NCBI RefSeq assembly: GCF_029931775.1
Contig: NC_079312.1
Coordinates: forward strand, 132,541,872 to 132,605,871
Length of the DNA: 64,000 bases
Source of the DNA: Euleptes europaea
Lineage: Eukaryota > Chordata > Lepidosauria > Squamata > Sphaerodactylidae
Direction: 5' to 3'
Shown: one piece after another, positions 1 to 9,560 of the stretch
Position numbering within the stretch: the stretch's first letter is position 1
Layout of the letters: each line of letters starts with the position of its first letter
Made by a program: the position numbers and the translations under genes
Notes under the pieces: generated by a model
The model's database searches: none
The model's input: the letters and a program-made list of their open reading frames with translations, nothing else
Told to the model about the DNA's origin: nothing

Positions 1-182
1 GTGAACCAGGTTTGTTTTCCCACTCTTCCACTTGAAGCTTGCTGGGTGACCTTGGGCTAGTCACAGTTCTCTCAGAACTCTCAGCTTCACCTACCTCACA
101 AGGTATCTGTTGTGGGGAGAGGAAGGGAAGGCAATTGTAAACTGGTTTGATTCTCCTTAAAACCAACTCTTCTTCTTCTTTT
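1..182 (+). mobile_element. tRNA-derived SINE, family 1 (5' end outside window)
   Basis: The sequence shows the body and (TTC)n-like tail of a SINE seen three more times in the window (1281, 50927, 61618). It has the block 'cctacctcacaaggt', then 'ggggagaggaagggaaggc', and ends in a CTTCTTCTT tail. The tRNA-like head with the A box lies before base 1. It sits in the last intron of PPP1R27. Confidence 0.8.
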
Positions 183-428
183 GATTGCTTGGAGGGATTT
201 GACTTCTCTAACAAGGACTTTGGACTCTGATATGAATGTAATACAGTTTTCTTATTGTAATGTTTTAGGATTGAATCACTAGGGCCTCCCCTGGATTCCT
301 ACAGGTTTATGATAATGATTGCAGTGGCAGTGATGCTTTATTTAACTGGAAAAGACCAGGTCACACTCCTCTGCTGCATCTGCTACCATCATTGCCTCTC
401 CTCATGTCTTCTTTCTTTGATATCACAG
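183..428 (+). other. PPP1R27: PPP1R27 last intron (3' part)
   Basis: Intron sequence before the PPP1R27 terminal exon. It ends in a pyrimidine-rich tract and a 'tatcacag' acceptor at 421-428. I see no other feature in it. Confidence 0.75.
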
Positions 429-552
429 ATACCTCATCTCTCTTGGAGCCGAACTAGATGTCACCAATGATGAAGGGGAGAAGCCGTCTGACCTTATTGA
501 CCCTGAATACAAGGACCTTGTGGAACTTTTCAAAGCAACTCGAATGGACTGA
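429..552 (+). CDS. PPP1R27: PPP1R27 terminal coding exon (protein phosphatase 1 regulatory subunit 27)
   Basis: After the acceptor AG at 427-428 the frame (two bases borrowed from the previous exon) reads (R)YLISLGAELDVTNDEGEKP, then SDLIDPEYKDLVELFKATRMD and a TGA at 550-552. This closely follows the human PPP1R27 C-terminus (YLISLGADRDATNDDG..., SDLIDPDYKELVELFKGTTMD). PPP1R27 (dysferlin-interacting protein 1) is a small ankyrin-repeat protein reported to bind and inhibit PP1 and to interact with dysferlin. What is visible is the end of the last ankyrin repeat and the acidic tail. The earlier exons, with the PP1-binding region, lie left of the window. Having MCRIP1 and then GCGR next to it matches the human gene order and supports orthology. 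Confidence 0.94.
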
Positions 553-1245
553 ACTTGTACTTTCAGTTCTTTGCTACACGGAATCCAGTCTCTCCAGCAG
601 GCAGGAAGATCTGTTGAGTGCTGGAAAGAGGCTGGTAAAGTTGACATTAGCCCATACTAGAATGGCTAGGGAAACTATGGCCTCCAAAAGAGGTCATAGT
701 TTGGTTGTAATATGTGTGTAAAAGACTGGCTACTTAAGGGTTTCTCAGAGAGCTATGCTTGGGATAGCCCATTCAAAGTGAAATACATTTTTATTGTGGC
801 CCACAGCTTGGTACCTGCTGGGGTCAGGTTTTGACTGAAACGGTTATAATGGAGAAGGCATACAAGTCCTGGCATCACTGTTGTGCAAGAGGTTCACAAA
901 GGTGGTTGTGAGTTGAAATGGACTGGGTACCAATTTTTACAAGTATATATCTTCCAATACTCATTTGCCTTTACTCTGATCTTGAATCTCAGCAACATTG
1001 AAGCTATTTTCTTGAGAGCTACAGCCACTCCAAGACGAATCCTTATACAATTATCCTACAGAGATAACAGATCCAACTTCAAGCTGGTATTTAAGTGTTG
1101 TAAATATGGACGATCCAAGCACTGTTGTGTATAAAGTCTTATTTTCCATGTTTGTGCACCCTAGACTTGCTTTTCTACTGTATTTTTATGTGATTCTGAA
1201 ACAGCCTTTTTATTTTTACAATAAAGTAATTCCTAAACTCTTGTA
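553..1245 (+). other. PPP1R27: PPP1R27 3' UTR with poly(A) signal
   Basis: Non-coding sequence follows the TGA with no splice signals of note. An AATAAA at 1220-1225, followed by a T-rich stretch, is the best cleavage signal, giving a 3' UTR of about 0.7 kb. The exact cleavage site is inferred. Confidence 0.7.
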
Positions 1246-1280
1246 TTCATTTTCTTCCTTCTGTTCGCCCAAAGGAACAG

Positions 1281-1531
1281 CTGTGGTGTAGTGGTTAAGA
1301 GCGGTGGACTCTAATCTGGACAACCGGGTTTGATTCCCCACTCCTACATATGAAGCCAGTTGGGTGACCTTGGGCTAGTCACAGTTCTATTAAGAGCTCT
1401 CTCAGCCCCACCTACCAAACAGGGTGTTTGTTGTGGGAAGGGGAAGGGAAGGTGATTGTAAGCTGGTTTGAGTCTCCCTTAAATGGTAGAGGAAGTTGGC
1501 ATATAAAAACTAACTCTTCTTCTTCTTGTCT
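1281..1531 (+). mobile_element. tRNA-derived SINE, family 1 (full length)
   Basis: A tRNA-like head ('ggtgtagtggttaagagcgg' as A-box region, 'gggtttgattcccc' as B box) is followed by the conserved SINE body and a CTTCTTCTTCTT tail. It lies just past the PPP1R27 poly(A) site. Confidence 0.85.
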
Positions 1532-2752
1532 AGCTGCTTCCCTTGAACTACTTGAGTTTTGTAAGGGAGCCCTTGGTCTCTCCCGTAGCAATATCTGTAT
1601 AGAGAGGGAATCCCTTATCAGTGCCAAAAGACAAGACAAAAACAGAAGCAAAATTAAAACTAGGAACCATTCTCCATCCAAGTTCTAATTCATAAGCTTC
1701 TAGCTGACTAATGTTGAAGGATGAATGTATGGACCAACTTAATCACAGTGTTCAACCTGGACCTCGAGCCAGATGCCACTTGAATATTTTTATAGGAACT
1801 ACCATATGCAAGATGCTATGTGAAAATGTTTCTTGGAAAGGCAGACGACAGTAGGAAGATAAATTAACTAGGATTCTCATGTGTGGGCCTTTCTGTGTTT
1901 TTCTTCCCTATGCAACCTTCATGTTCTCCTACTGGTCTAGCAGTGTAATCCTTTAAGTCCATGGAAATAATTGTGCTTAGAAGGGTGGAACTTTGCTTAG
2001 GACTTCTCTGTTAAAGCCCTATTAGCTGCTCTGAGCACGGCCTTGGCCAAGAAGAGAGCGGGGTATAAATAAAATAATTATAATTATAGAAGGTATTACT
2101 TCATCTAAATGACTTGAGGTGGCTTTAATAATGACTTGGCAAAAGACTTAATTAGGGTACTAGGTTCAAAGATAATTAGAAATGGCATTTCTTGTTGAAA
2201 GGTCAAACGCTGTTGGTTAGTCCACATACAAAGATGGCTTTTAAGAGCTAAGAATTGCATCTTCCTAATTGGATAGTTTGTCTGTTGGTGAAAATGCATA
2301 GTAAATCACTGGTGTTTCTGGGTCTGCATTCACTGACAAAATTAGACTGGGCTCATATCAGTTGCTGCCACTTTAAGCGCCTCTTAAACACTTTCAGTCA
2401 GGCACAGTGTTCTGTGTAATCTGATCACACTGCACAGTACAATATTGTTAAGTACAGATTTCAGCACTTTGATCTGGCTTCACTTTAGTTTTTAAGCAAA
2501 ATGTTAGCTATAAAGATTGTAGTAATAAACATATAGACAATGTGTAGTGAAATTTCACAAGATGTGGGTGGGAACGAGGTTGAGTGCCTTCCAGTTGCCC
2601 TACCTTATCCATAACAGAAGAAGGATAAATTATGCAAAATAAGCAAATATGAGATACATTTGCATTACTAGCACAAAAGTTTTGACTTTTTAATGTAAAA
2701 CTATTCAGGCTGAAGATAGGTGCCAACTGCAGTCTGACACCTTACTTATAGG
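1532..2752. other. Intergenic DNA, no gene seen
   Basis: Between PPP1R27 and MCRIP1. It holds a degraded retroposon-like 3' tail near 2030-2095 ('...ggggtataaataaaataatta'), preceded by a degraded 'cttagaagggtg' fold-back repeat near 1945-2000. Nothing coding is recognisable. Confidence 0.6.
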
Positions 2753-2933
2753 TAAGGTTGCCAACAGGCCTTGAGAAAAATGTCCTGCCCCTTTAGTAGA
2801 GACTTAATGGGTAGCAATGGGCACCTGAAACTTTTAATGGCATGAATGCAAATGGCATCACCTGGTAAATAACAGCCCCTTGAGTCTCTATTAAAGGGAC
2901 AGGATGGTTTTTCACCAGGCAGTTGGTAAGCTA
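2753..2933 (+). mobile_element. hAT-like MITE, family B
   Basis: A 181-bp element with imperfect inverted ends (left TAAGGTTGCCAAC, right complement TAGCTTACCAAC). It is flanked by a degraded 8-bp duplication (cttatagg / ttcatagg, 6 of 8). The same family recurs at 30268-30448 with the same length, and both carry 'aaaaatgtcctg' near the left end and its complement-like block near the right end. Confidence 0.7.
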
Positions 2934-3670
2934 TTCATAGGATGGTTGTCTCTGGCTTTCTGCAGATTGGGTAAGCATTTGTTAAATTTAGATAACTTTT
3001 TCAGGAAATTCTTGAAACATAGCGGAAGGGCTATTGTTGGAGGTATGGCGAACCAGCAAGGTTTCCCCCCTCCCATACTTTCTCCTCTCTCCCAAAAATA
3101 GTTCAAGGGCACTTAAATGCTGCTGGTTTATGAATGGATTATCAATGAGGATAACAGCTTCAAATCTAAGTTTTAAATTCATTTCCACAGGCCACTCTGT
3201 GTATGTATGTATGGGGTGGGGAAATGGACAAGTAACAAAACCATTCACACTCCATTTCATTACCCTTTCTGACTTAACCCTAAAAACCACAGGCCAACCC
3301 AGACACCTCTATCACAAAAAGCAGAAGCAAGCTGTTTTCTGGTTGCATGTACATCCTAAACATGGGAAAGTTTTAAAAGCCCCCCCTGAGAAAACGTGAG
3401 TTCAAGTACCGGTAGTTACAATATCAGGAAATTGGCATAGAGGGGTGGGAGGTTTGTTATGAAAACGTTAACACCTCAGAACCAACACACCAAAATGGAA
3501 TCCAAAAATTTCGCTGTAAACCTATTCTGAGCTCTAGAAGCAATTATTTTATAGCCCTCTGATTACTCCACCCCCAATCCTAATGTGTGGCATGTCCGCC
3601 CAACCCTGGGCACTGATGGTGCTGCCTGCCAAAACTCCTCGTGAGGGAAGTGGCTCTTTCCTCTCTCACA
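2934..3670. other. Intergenic DNA, no gene seen
   Basis: Unremarkable AT-rich sequence between the MITE and the first fold-back repeat. I recognise no coding sequence or RNA gene. Confidence 0.55.
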
Positions 3671-3856
3671 GTGGGTAGCCGTGTTAGTCTGTCTGTAGGA
3701 GTAGAAAAGGGCAAGAGTCCAGGAGCACCTTAAAGACTTAACACCAATATTTTCTGGTAGGGTAGGAGCTTTCGTGAGCCACAGGTCACTTCTTCAGAAA
3801 GCTACCAGAAAATATTTGTGTTAGTCTTTCAGGCGCTCCTGGACTCTGGCCCTTTT
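3671..3856. repeat. Fold-back copy of the 'agctttcgtgagccac' sauropsid repeat
   Basis: A repeat starting 'gtgggtagccgtgttagtct' runs forward to 3798 and is followed by an inverted copy. The arms 3705-3760 and 3802-3856 are complementary with a few mismatches (for example 'aatattttctggtag' against 'ctaccagaaaatatt'). The family is an interspersed repeat I know from squamate and turtle DNA, but I do not commit to its class. It lies just upstream of the MCRIP1 CpG island. Confidence 0.75.
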
Positions 3857-4053
3857 CCTCTCTCAGGGAGCCTTCCGCACGCTCTGACAGCTGCCCCATC
3901 ATCCCGTTCCTAGGAAACCGTCCTCCTCCGGAGCTTGCCCCGACGCCGGTTTCCATGGAAACCCCCTTCCTCCTGCCCTGTCGTTCCGTTTCCATGGAAA
4001 CCCTCTCCCTCGGGTACTCCGTACAGGGGCCGTCCGGACCCATTCTCCCACAG

Positions 4054-4065
4054 TGCGCATGCGTA
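4054..4065 (+). promoter_or_regulatory. NRF1-like site in the MCRIP1 promoter
   Basis: TGCGCATGCGTA matches the NRF1 core (GCGCATGCGC) except at one flank. It sits about 75 bp upstream of the exon 1 donor, a normal position for CpG-island housekeeping promoters. Binding is inferred. Confidence 0.55.
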
Positions 4066-4137
4066 GCCCGGCCTAGGCGCTCTCTTCCGCCCCGGGCCTG
4101 GCAGCAGCGAGAGGAACGGGGACCGCCCCGGGCCCAG
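4066..4137 (+). other. MCRIP1: MCRIP1 non-coding exon 1 (start approximate)
   Basis: A GC-rich leader ends in 'gggcccag' followed by a strong donor GTAAGG at 4138. There is no ATG upstream in frame with MCRIP1, so this is a 5' UTR exon spliced to 5314. The left edge is a guess from the promoter motifs. Confidence 0.65.
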
Positions 4138-4571
4138 GTAAGGAGAGGTGGGGCGAGGCTCAAAGGGGGGGGGGGAAGAGTGGGGCCCGTAATAAGCCGG
4201 CCCCCCTTCCGGCAACGGGCGCCGTAGCCCTTAACCTAGTCCCGTAGAGGCGCTCGCTTTTGACTGTGACGGGCCTAGTATGATGCGAAGCCCGCGTCGG
4301 TCCTCTCGAAGAGAGCGGGCGAGAGAGACCCATCAGACGTGGCTCGCTCGTCCCGTCTCCCCCCCCCCCCCCAGCCCGGCCTTCGCCCGTCACGGGAGCT
4401 CGCCGTTCCGTTTTTTTGTGACAGGCCGGGGATGGGGGACGGTATCGAGGGATGCGTGAAGCTAAGGAGAGCTCAGACTCGCAGATGCCTCTGGGGCCCT
4501 GGGAACGGGCGGCGGCGGCAGCGGGCTTCGGAAACAGTCGGGAGCCTTTAGCAGTGCGTTCCTAAGGCGAT

Positions 4572-5031
4572 AATTCGCAGTGGGTCGCCGTGTTAGTCTG
4601 TCTGCAGTAGTAGAAAAGGGCCAGAGTCCAGGAGCACCTTAAAGACTAACACAAATGTTTTCTGGCAGGGGATGAGCTTTCGTGAGCCACAGCTTAAAGA
4701 CCTTAAAGACTAACACAAATGTTTTCTGGCAGGGGATGAGCTTTCGTGAGCTACGGCTTAAAGACCTTAAAGACTAACACAAATATTTTCTGGCAGGGGA
4801 TGAGCTTTCGTGAGCCACGGCTTAAAGACTTTAAAGACTAACACAAATATTTTCTGGCAGGGGATGAGCTTTTGTGAACCACAGCTTAAAGACCTTAAAG
4901 ACTAACACAAATATTTTCTGGCAGGGGATGAGCTTTCGTGAGCCACAGCTGTGGCTCACGAAAGCTCATCCCCTGCCAGAAAATATTTGTGTTAGTCTTT
5001 AAGGTGCTACTGGACTCTTGCTCTTTTCTAT
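4572..5031. repeat. 64-bp tandem array ending in an inverted copy (MCRIP1 intron 1)
   Basis: The same repeat family as at 3671 starts at 4572. From 4637 a 64-bp unit ('ccttaaagactaacacaaat'... to 'agccacagcttaaaga') repeats at 4637, 4701, 4765, 4829 and 4893, almost five times and with few differences. At about 4949 it turns into an inverted copy through the palindrome 'agccacagctgtggct', which runs to about 5031. No gene product is encoded. Confidence 0.9.
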
Positions 5032-5313
5032 TCCTAAGGTGAGTTACCTCCAGTCTAAGCCTGTTCGTTTCAATGGACCCAGACTGGAGTAACTCTCCAT
5101 AGGAATGTGCTGTGAGGCTCCTGACGTGTCTGGGGTTTGCTGAGGGTAGGCAAGGAAAGTGTGGTTAGGAGATGCTTGGGATCCCAGTGCCAGTTTATCT
5201 ACCGCTGTATCAATGGCAACACCTTCTCAGGTGCCTGTATCGCTGCTTAAACACTTGGTGTAGTTCCCCCCTGCTTCTGGAGTTAATGAGAGTCTTGTCT
5301 GTCTTTGTTCTAG

Positions 5314-5368
5314 CATCGCCAACCCACACATTTAGTGTCTGGGCCAGGCAAGAGGCAGCCATGACAAG
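5314..5368 (+). CDS. MCRIP1: MCRIP1 exon 2 (start codon exon)
   Basis: Acceptor 'tctttgttctag' ends at 5313. The exon holds the rest of the 5' UTR, then ATG at 5361 followed by ACA and AG, then donor GTGAGA. It codes M-T and the first two bases of Ser3. The ATG has G at -3 and begins a protein with the expected N-terminus. Confidence 0.93.
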
Positions 5369-8228
5369 GTGAGAAAGATTTTGGGGTTGTGAGAACTGAA
5401 CTTTTGTGTCAGTTAAGCTGATGGGATATCTGGCTTCAAATCTCTTTGTGGTTTTTAACTTGGACTCGCTCTATATTTTATTTTATTTTAGCTGAATGGG
5501 ATGGTGAGATGAGTTGTGTGGCTAGAATTGACCTGTTATGCTATCTGCTGAGCACTCTTTGGGTCTGGACCGCCTCTCCTGGTGTGCTCCCCAGAGAATG
5601 CTAAGAGCATCAAATTCAATTCAATTCAATAACCTTTAATAGGCATAGTAAAAAAACCCAGCTCATACAGATTCTTAGCATCAAATACCAATCTACTGGT
5701 GGTCCCTGGCTCAAAGAGTGTCCAGCTGGCTAGGGCCAGGGCTTTTTCTGCTCTGACCCCTGCCTGGTAGAATAGTCTCTCTAATGAGACCAGGGCCTTG
5801 CAGGACCTTATGGAGTTCCGCAGGGCCTGTAAAACAGAACTATTCCACCAGGCCTGTGGTTGAGGCCAGCTAAAGTTTTCCTTATCAGTGCCGGCCTCCC
5901 TACCTTACTCCACCACTGCCTGGGTGTTACATCTTATTTGCAGGCTATGCATCTGTTTCAAACTGCCTGCAGGCCCTACTGTGGCCTTATATCGTAATCT
6001 AATGCGCCACTGAGAAATGTGATTTTAATATTTGTTAGGGTTTTTTTTAAATCCATTGTTTTATGTAATACAGAGTTTATTGTATATTTATTGCTATGTG
6101 AGCCGCCCTGATCCTGGCTTTTCTGGGGTGGGTGGGTGGCGGCTGTGAAATAAATAAATAAAAAGACATTAGGGAAGTAACCTCTGGTCAGTAATTAGTC
6201 CAATGGCTAACAGATTGGACTTGGAGTCTTATTCCAGTTTATCCATGGACTTGCATAGTAGCCTTTGGCAAGTCACTTCCTTCAGGTATCTAATCGTTAT
6301 CTACACAGTAATCCATCTTGTAAAGTTACAAAAAAAATCCAAGAACTTCAAAGCCTTTTGCATATGAGAATGTGTCACATAAATGAGAATTAAACCCAGA
6401 GAATAATTGACATCTGATTGGGTTGTACTTTTAAAATGTGTAAATAACAGAACTAGAAGGTTATTGATCCTTTTGCCAGGCCCCTTATTGTAGGAGACTC
6501 TCTTTTGTTTTTTTGAGACAAAGGATCAGTATCTTGTACTGTCTTTCAATGAGGTCTCCCCCTTTGCTTCTAGCTCTCCTGTTTCCAGAGTTGTTTACAA
6601 CGGCAAGAGGAACAGCAGCCCTCGCTCCCCAAGCAACAGCAGTGAGATCTTCACTCCTGCACATGAGGAGAATGTGCGCTTCATCTATGAAGGTGAGTTA
6701 GTTACTCCTGAGAAGGCTGACCCAGCAGTTGCTGCACCTTCGTAGAGTCAGTGACATGCCTCCCTGCCTCCTACCCTATGTCTTGCCTTTCTTCAGCTTC
6801 AGTCTTTTTTTCCTGTTTGTATCTTTACAGCGAGTAAGGGCAGCTGGAGAAAAAATGGCTGAAACGAAGTCTTTATAACGTCAGAACATTTAAAAATTGA
6901 TCTGACACTTGGGACTGTCAGATTACTGTTGCTGGTTTCGTATGGCAGATCTTCAGATTTCATATCCAATAATGCAAAGGTCATTGCCTCCCTTCTGTCT
7001 TACTGTCATCTTAAAAATGTTCACAGGTACACTTAATATCCAGGATGTCAAAGTCTGTCTGGGTCAAGGGAGAGTCTTTTACTTACCTGTGTCTGTATGG
7101 AGGTCTCCTGATCTGTTTTCCTCTCCTGCAGCATGGCAGTGTGTGGAGCGGGATCTCCGCAGCCAGATGGCAGGTGGTGAACGGGGCCTTGTGGAGGAGT
7201 ATGTGGAAAAGATACCAAACCCCAGTCTGAAGGGTGAGTTTACTTTTGCCAGTTGAGTGTGGAGATCTAGAACTTTGTACGGACATGGTTGTGCTATACA
7301 ATGTTAAATTTGGAGACTTTATCGGGATCTTAAAACTTTTGATTTGTTCTTTAAAAAAAGAATGATTAAATATAAGCTTTTAATTATATGATTCCAGACA
7401 CAAATGAGATTCTTCTGCTGAAGGTTCAGATATTAAAGTGAATGGGAGTTCTCTAAAAGGTGTTTGGAGCATGGGTTCTTGCCCCTCCCCAAGATCCCCA
7501 CTTTTTTCTCCCTATATATTCCCATCCATTGTCCCCATTCTCCATATGGCCTTCAGCCTTTGCAAAATCCTGCACAAAACTAAATTCATGCCATAAATTC
7601 ATGAGCGTAAGCAGAGTGCTTTTTGATCAGACAAAACTTTAATATACTCCAGCATTCTGTTTCTTACAGTGGCCCAATAGATACCTCCAGAAAGCAGGTC
7701 ATGAAGGTTTTCCCAAGCATCTGTTGCTCAGAGGTATGCCGTCTCTGAACATGGTCCATATTTAATTATAATGACAAATAGGTGTTGATAGTCCTGTTCT
7801 CTCACCTGCACTTAGTTTATTTCAGTTAACATATTGGGAATTTTCTGGCTCCAGAATGTATGTTACAATCCTGTATTGAATTGAATATAACCTGAATGTA
7901 GGTTGTGAAATTCAATGTGAAGATGGATCACAGCTTGTTGTATTCAACAGGGCTGTGTAGAGGAGCCAGTTCACTCCTGTTAATCACATGCTTCTGTTTT
8001 CCTGTGGCTGGAGTGAGAGTTTAGAGTAGTAGTGGTCAAGTTATGGCGGGGAGTCAAATATTCTTGTTCTTGTGAAGGCCAGCAAGCAAATTGATGGCAA
8101 GCAATGTGGATGGTAAAGAGTCTTACCCTAAACTGTCTCTCCTTTCTTCTTCTTTTTTGACAGCATTCAAACCTGTTGATTTGAGTGACCTAAAGCGGCG
8201 GAACACACAGGATGCTAAGAAATCCTAA
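5361..8228 (+). CDS. MCRIP1: MCRIP1 coding region (4 coding exons, 97 aa)
   Basis: Joined exons 5361-5368, 6574-6692, 7132-7233 and 8164-8228 give 97 residues, the same length as human MCRIP1 (FAM195B). All junctions are GT/AG and the phases match. The family protein is an ERK-regulated partner of the corepressor CtBP: unphosphorylated MCRIP1 holds CtBP away from its promoters, linking MAPK signalling to gene silencing in epithelial-mesenchymal transition. The known ERK sites are kept as Ser21-Pro and Thr30-Pro. The CtBP-binding PxDLS motif is present as PVDLS in the last exon. The middle block (ENVRFIYEAWQ, ERGLVEEYVEK) is nearly invariant against human. The gene sits between PPP1R27 (same strand) and GCGR (opposite strand), as in human. 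Confidence 0.97.
5369..6573 (+). other. MCRIP1 intron 2 with LINE remnant
   Basis: An intron with donor GTGAGA and acceptor TTCTAG. Most of its middle is a LINE 3' end (see 5725-6165), preceded by a short (ATTCA)n stretch at about 5608-5630. Confidence 0.75.
5725..6165 (+). mobile_element. CR1/L2-group LINE 3' end
   Basis: The + strand reads EFRRACKTELFHQACG and a stop near 5811-5865. This is the usual C-terminal tail of CR1/L2-type LINE ORF2 proteins. A 3' UTR follows that ends 'gtgagccgccctgatcctgg' and (AAATA)n. It is 5'-truncated, as is typical for LINEs. It lies in the sense direction in MCRIP1 intron 2. Confidence 0.75.
6574..6692 (+). CDS. MCRIP1: MCRIP1 exon 3
   Basis: Codes Ser3 to Glu42 plus one base. 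It holds both ERK-type sites, Ser21-Pro and Thr30-Pro, and the conserved PAHEENVRFIYE block. Acceptor TTCTAG, donor GTGAGT. Confidence 0.97.
6693..7131 (+). other. MCRIP1 intron 3
   Basis: A short intron with a clear GTGAGT donor and a pyrimidine-rich acceptor 'ctctcctgcag'. I see no other element. Confidence 0.85.
7132..7233 (+). CDS. MCRIP1: MCRIP1 exon 4
   Basis: Codes residues 43-76 plus one base (AWQCVERDLRSQ..., VEEYVEKIPNPSLK). These match human except for a few conservative changes. Donor GTGAGT at 7234. Confidence 0.97.
7234..8163 (+). other. MCRIP1 intron 4
   Basis: An intron of about 0.93 kb. I see no repeat or coding sequence in it. The acceptor is 'ttcttttttgacag'. Confidence 0.8.
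8164..8228 (+). CDS. MCRIP1: MCRIP1 exon 5 (C-terminus)
   Basis: Codes AFKPVDLSDLKRRNTQDAKKS and the stop TAA at 8226-8228. It contains the CtBP-binding PVDLS motif and a basic tail. Confidence 0.97.
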
Positions 8229-9200
8229 GGTGGCCTGGCTTGGCCCACCCCCCCAATCTCTGGCACGTGGCCACTGATACATGAATTCGATGACTTTGTG
8301 TTGGTTTCCTCCTTTGGTCTGGATTGTGCCTGGGGCTGGCTCTGAATTCTCTAGGAAAGGATAGGCTTTGTGCCTATCCTTCACAGCATTCCCTGGCCTG
8401 GGCTGCCTGCCTTCATTCTACAACTGGCCCCAGGAATTCTCCTTTTCCCTAGTAAATGACATTTTGCTCAGATGGTGGCCAAGAGACTGGTTTGTACCCT
8501 GTCATTTTTTAAGGATGTGGAGTAAAACAGAATGGAATCAGGAACAACCTGACCTATTTTCTCCCTGAACTCTCTCAAAGCCCAGCCCTTCTTAGGAAGA
8601 GGCCAAGAGAAGACAATGGGATGGAAGCAGTAAAGGTTTCTGTGGTCCATCTTGCCATTTTCAATGTGGGAATTTAGAATGGTAACTCAACATAAATACC
8701 TGAACTTTTCTCAGGTGAATGAAAGGGTGTTGTACTGCAACCTCTGTATGTATGTGTTCAGCTCCCTGGGGCAATGGTGGGAGAGAACAGAAAAGCTGAG
8801 AGACCCAGGTACCATGTTCCCCTGAGGGCAAACTCTTTTAAGGTTACTGCAGTATGGGATAAAATGGCACCCTGTGCTGAGGAGATACTCCATGTGATGC
8901 TGTCTCTATGCCCTGCTGACTTGCAGCCCCAGCCAGGGGGCAGGCAGTATTTCTGAGCTAGCCCCAGAGCCCAGCCCCATGTCCCAGCAGTGCTGGGGGA
9001 GAGCCTTAGTGTGGGCTGGGCACTGGCAGGTGGCAGAACTGCCTTTGCTTGTGTCCAGCCCAGACACTGATGTCGGGGAATCTGCCCAGAGTGGGTAGGC
9101 AAGGGGCATGGTGGCTGTTCCTTTCCCTTTGTTATGTCCTCTCTTGGTCTGTGTCTGTTGTTAAGGAGTGTTGTAAATAAAAGCTGGTTAGTCATTTTGA
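8229..9200 (+). other. MCRIP1: MCRIP1 3' UTR and poly(A) signal
   Basis: About 0.95 kb of non-coding exon. AATAAA at 9176-9181 is followed by a T/G-rich stretch, so cleavage near 9200 is likely. A chromovirus begins only about 60 bp downstream, in the opposite orientation. Confidence 0.8.
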
Positions 9201-9260
9201 TATTCTTCTCTGAGACTCTGTCTTGTATTCCTATGGACGGGCCTTAGTTACCAAGGTCCC

Positions 9261-9549
9261 TGTCAGCCCTTGGCCCACAGAACCAGAAATCACCACAAAG
9301 TCGTATAGAGTCCAAACAGATGGATTTTACTGATCAAATAGGCATACAGTGCAAACGAATAAAATGACAGCTATGAAAGGCTCACTAGCTGGGAGATATT
9401 ATAAGGCAGGAAAGGCGGGAGATTACACGCAGGAATACAGTTTCCCAGGAGCTGAGTTCCCAGGCTTAGGCTTAGGCATGCGACCTTGGGGGGCAGACAA
9501 TACAGCACAGAGACAGAGGCAATAACGAAACCGAGATAGCAGCCTGACA
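9261..9549 (-). repeat. 3' LTR of the chromovirus
   Basis: A 289-bp LTR starting TGTCAG and ending CTGACA on the + strand. It matches the other LTR throughout by eye. A purine-rich tract lies directly inside it, as expected for the 3' LTR of a minus-strand element. Confidence 0.95.
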
Positions 9550-9560
9550 TTCTGCTCCCC

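Larger units (their letters stand above)
3860..4560. promoter_or_regulatory. MCRIP1: CpG-island promoter of MCRIP1
   Basis: A block of dense CpG and high GC surrounds the inferred start of MCRIP1. No TATA box is evident, as is usual for island promoters. It contains a palindromic NRF1-type site at 4054-4065 and a 'ctcttccgcc' ETS-like box at 4081-4090. The transcription start is inferred to lie between these and the exon 1 donor at 4137. The island extends into intron 1. Confidence 0.8.

Noticed and set aside
4637-4949. The 64-bp array considered as a minisatellite gene or CRISPR-like array
   Set aside because: Units are contiguous with no unique spacers and are derived from a dispersed repeat.
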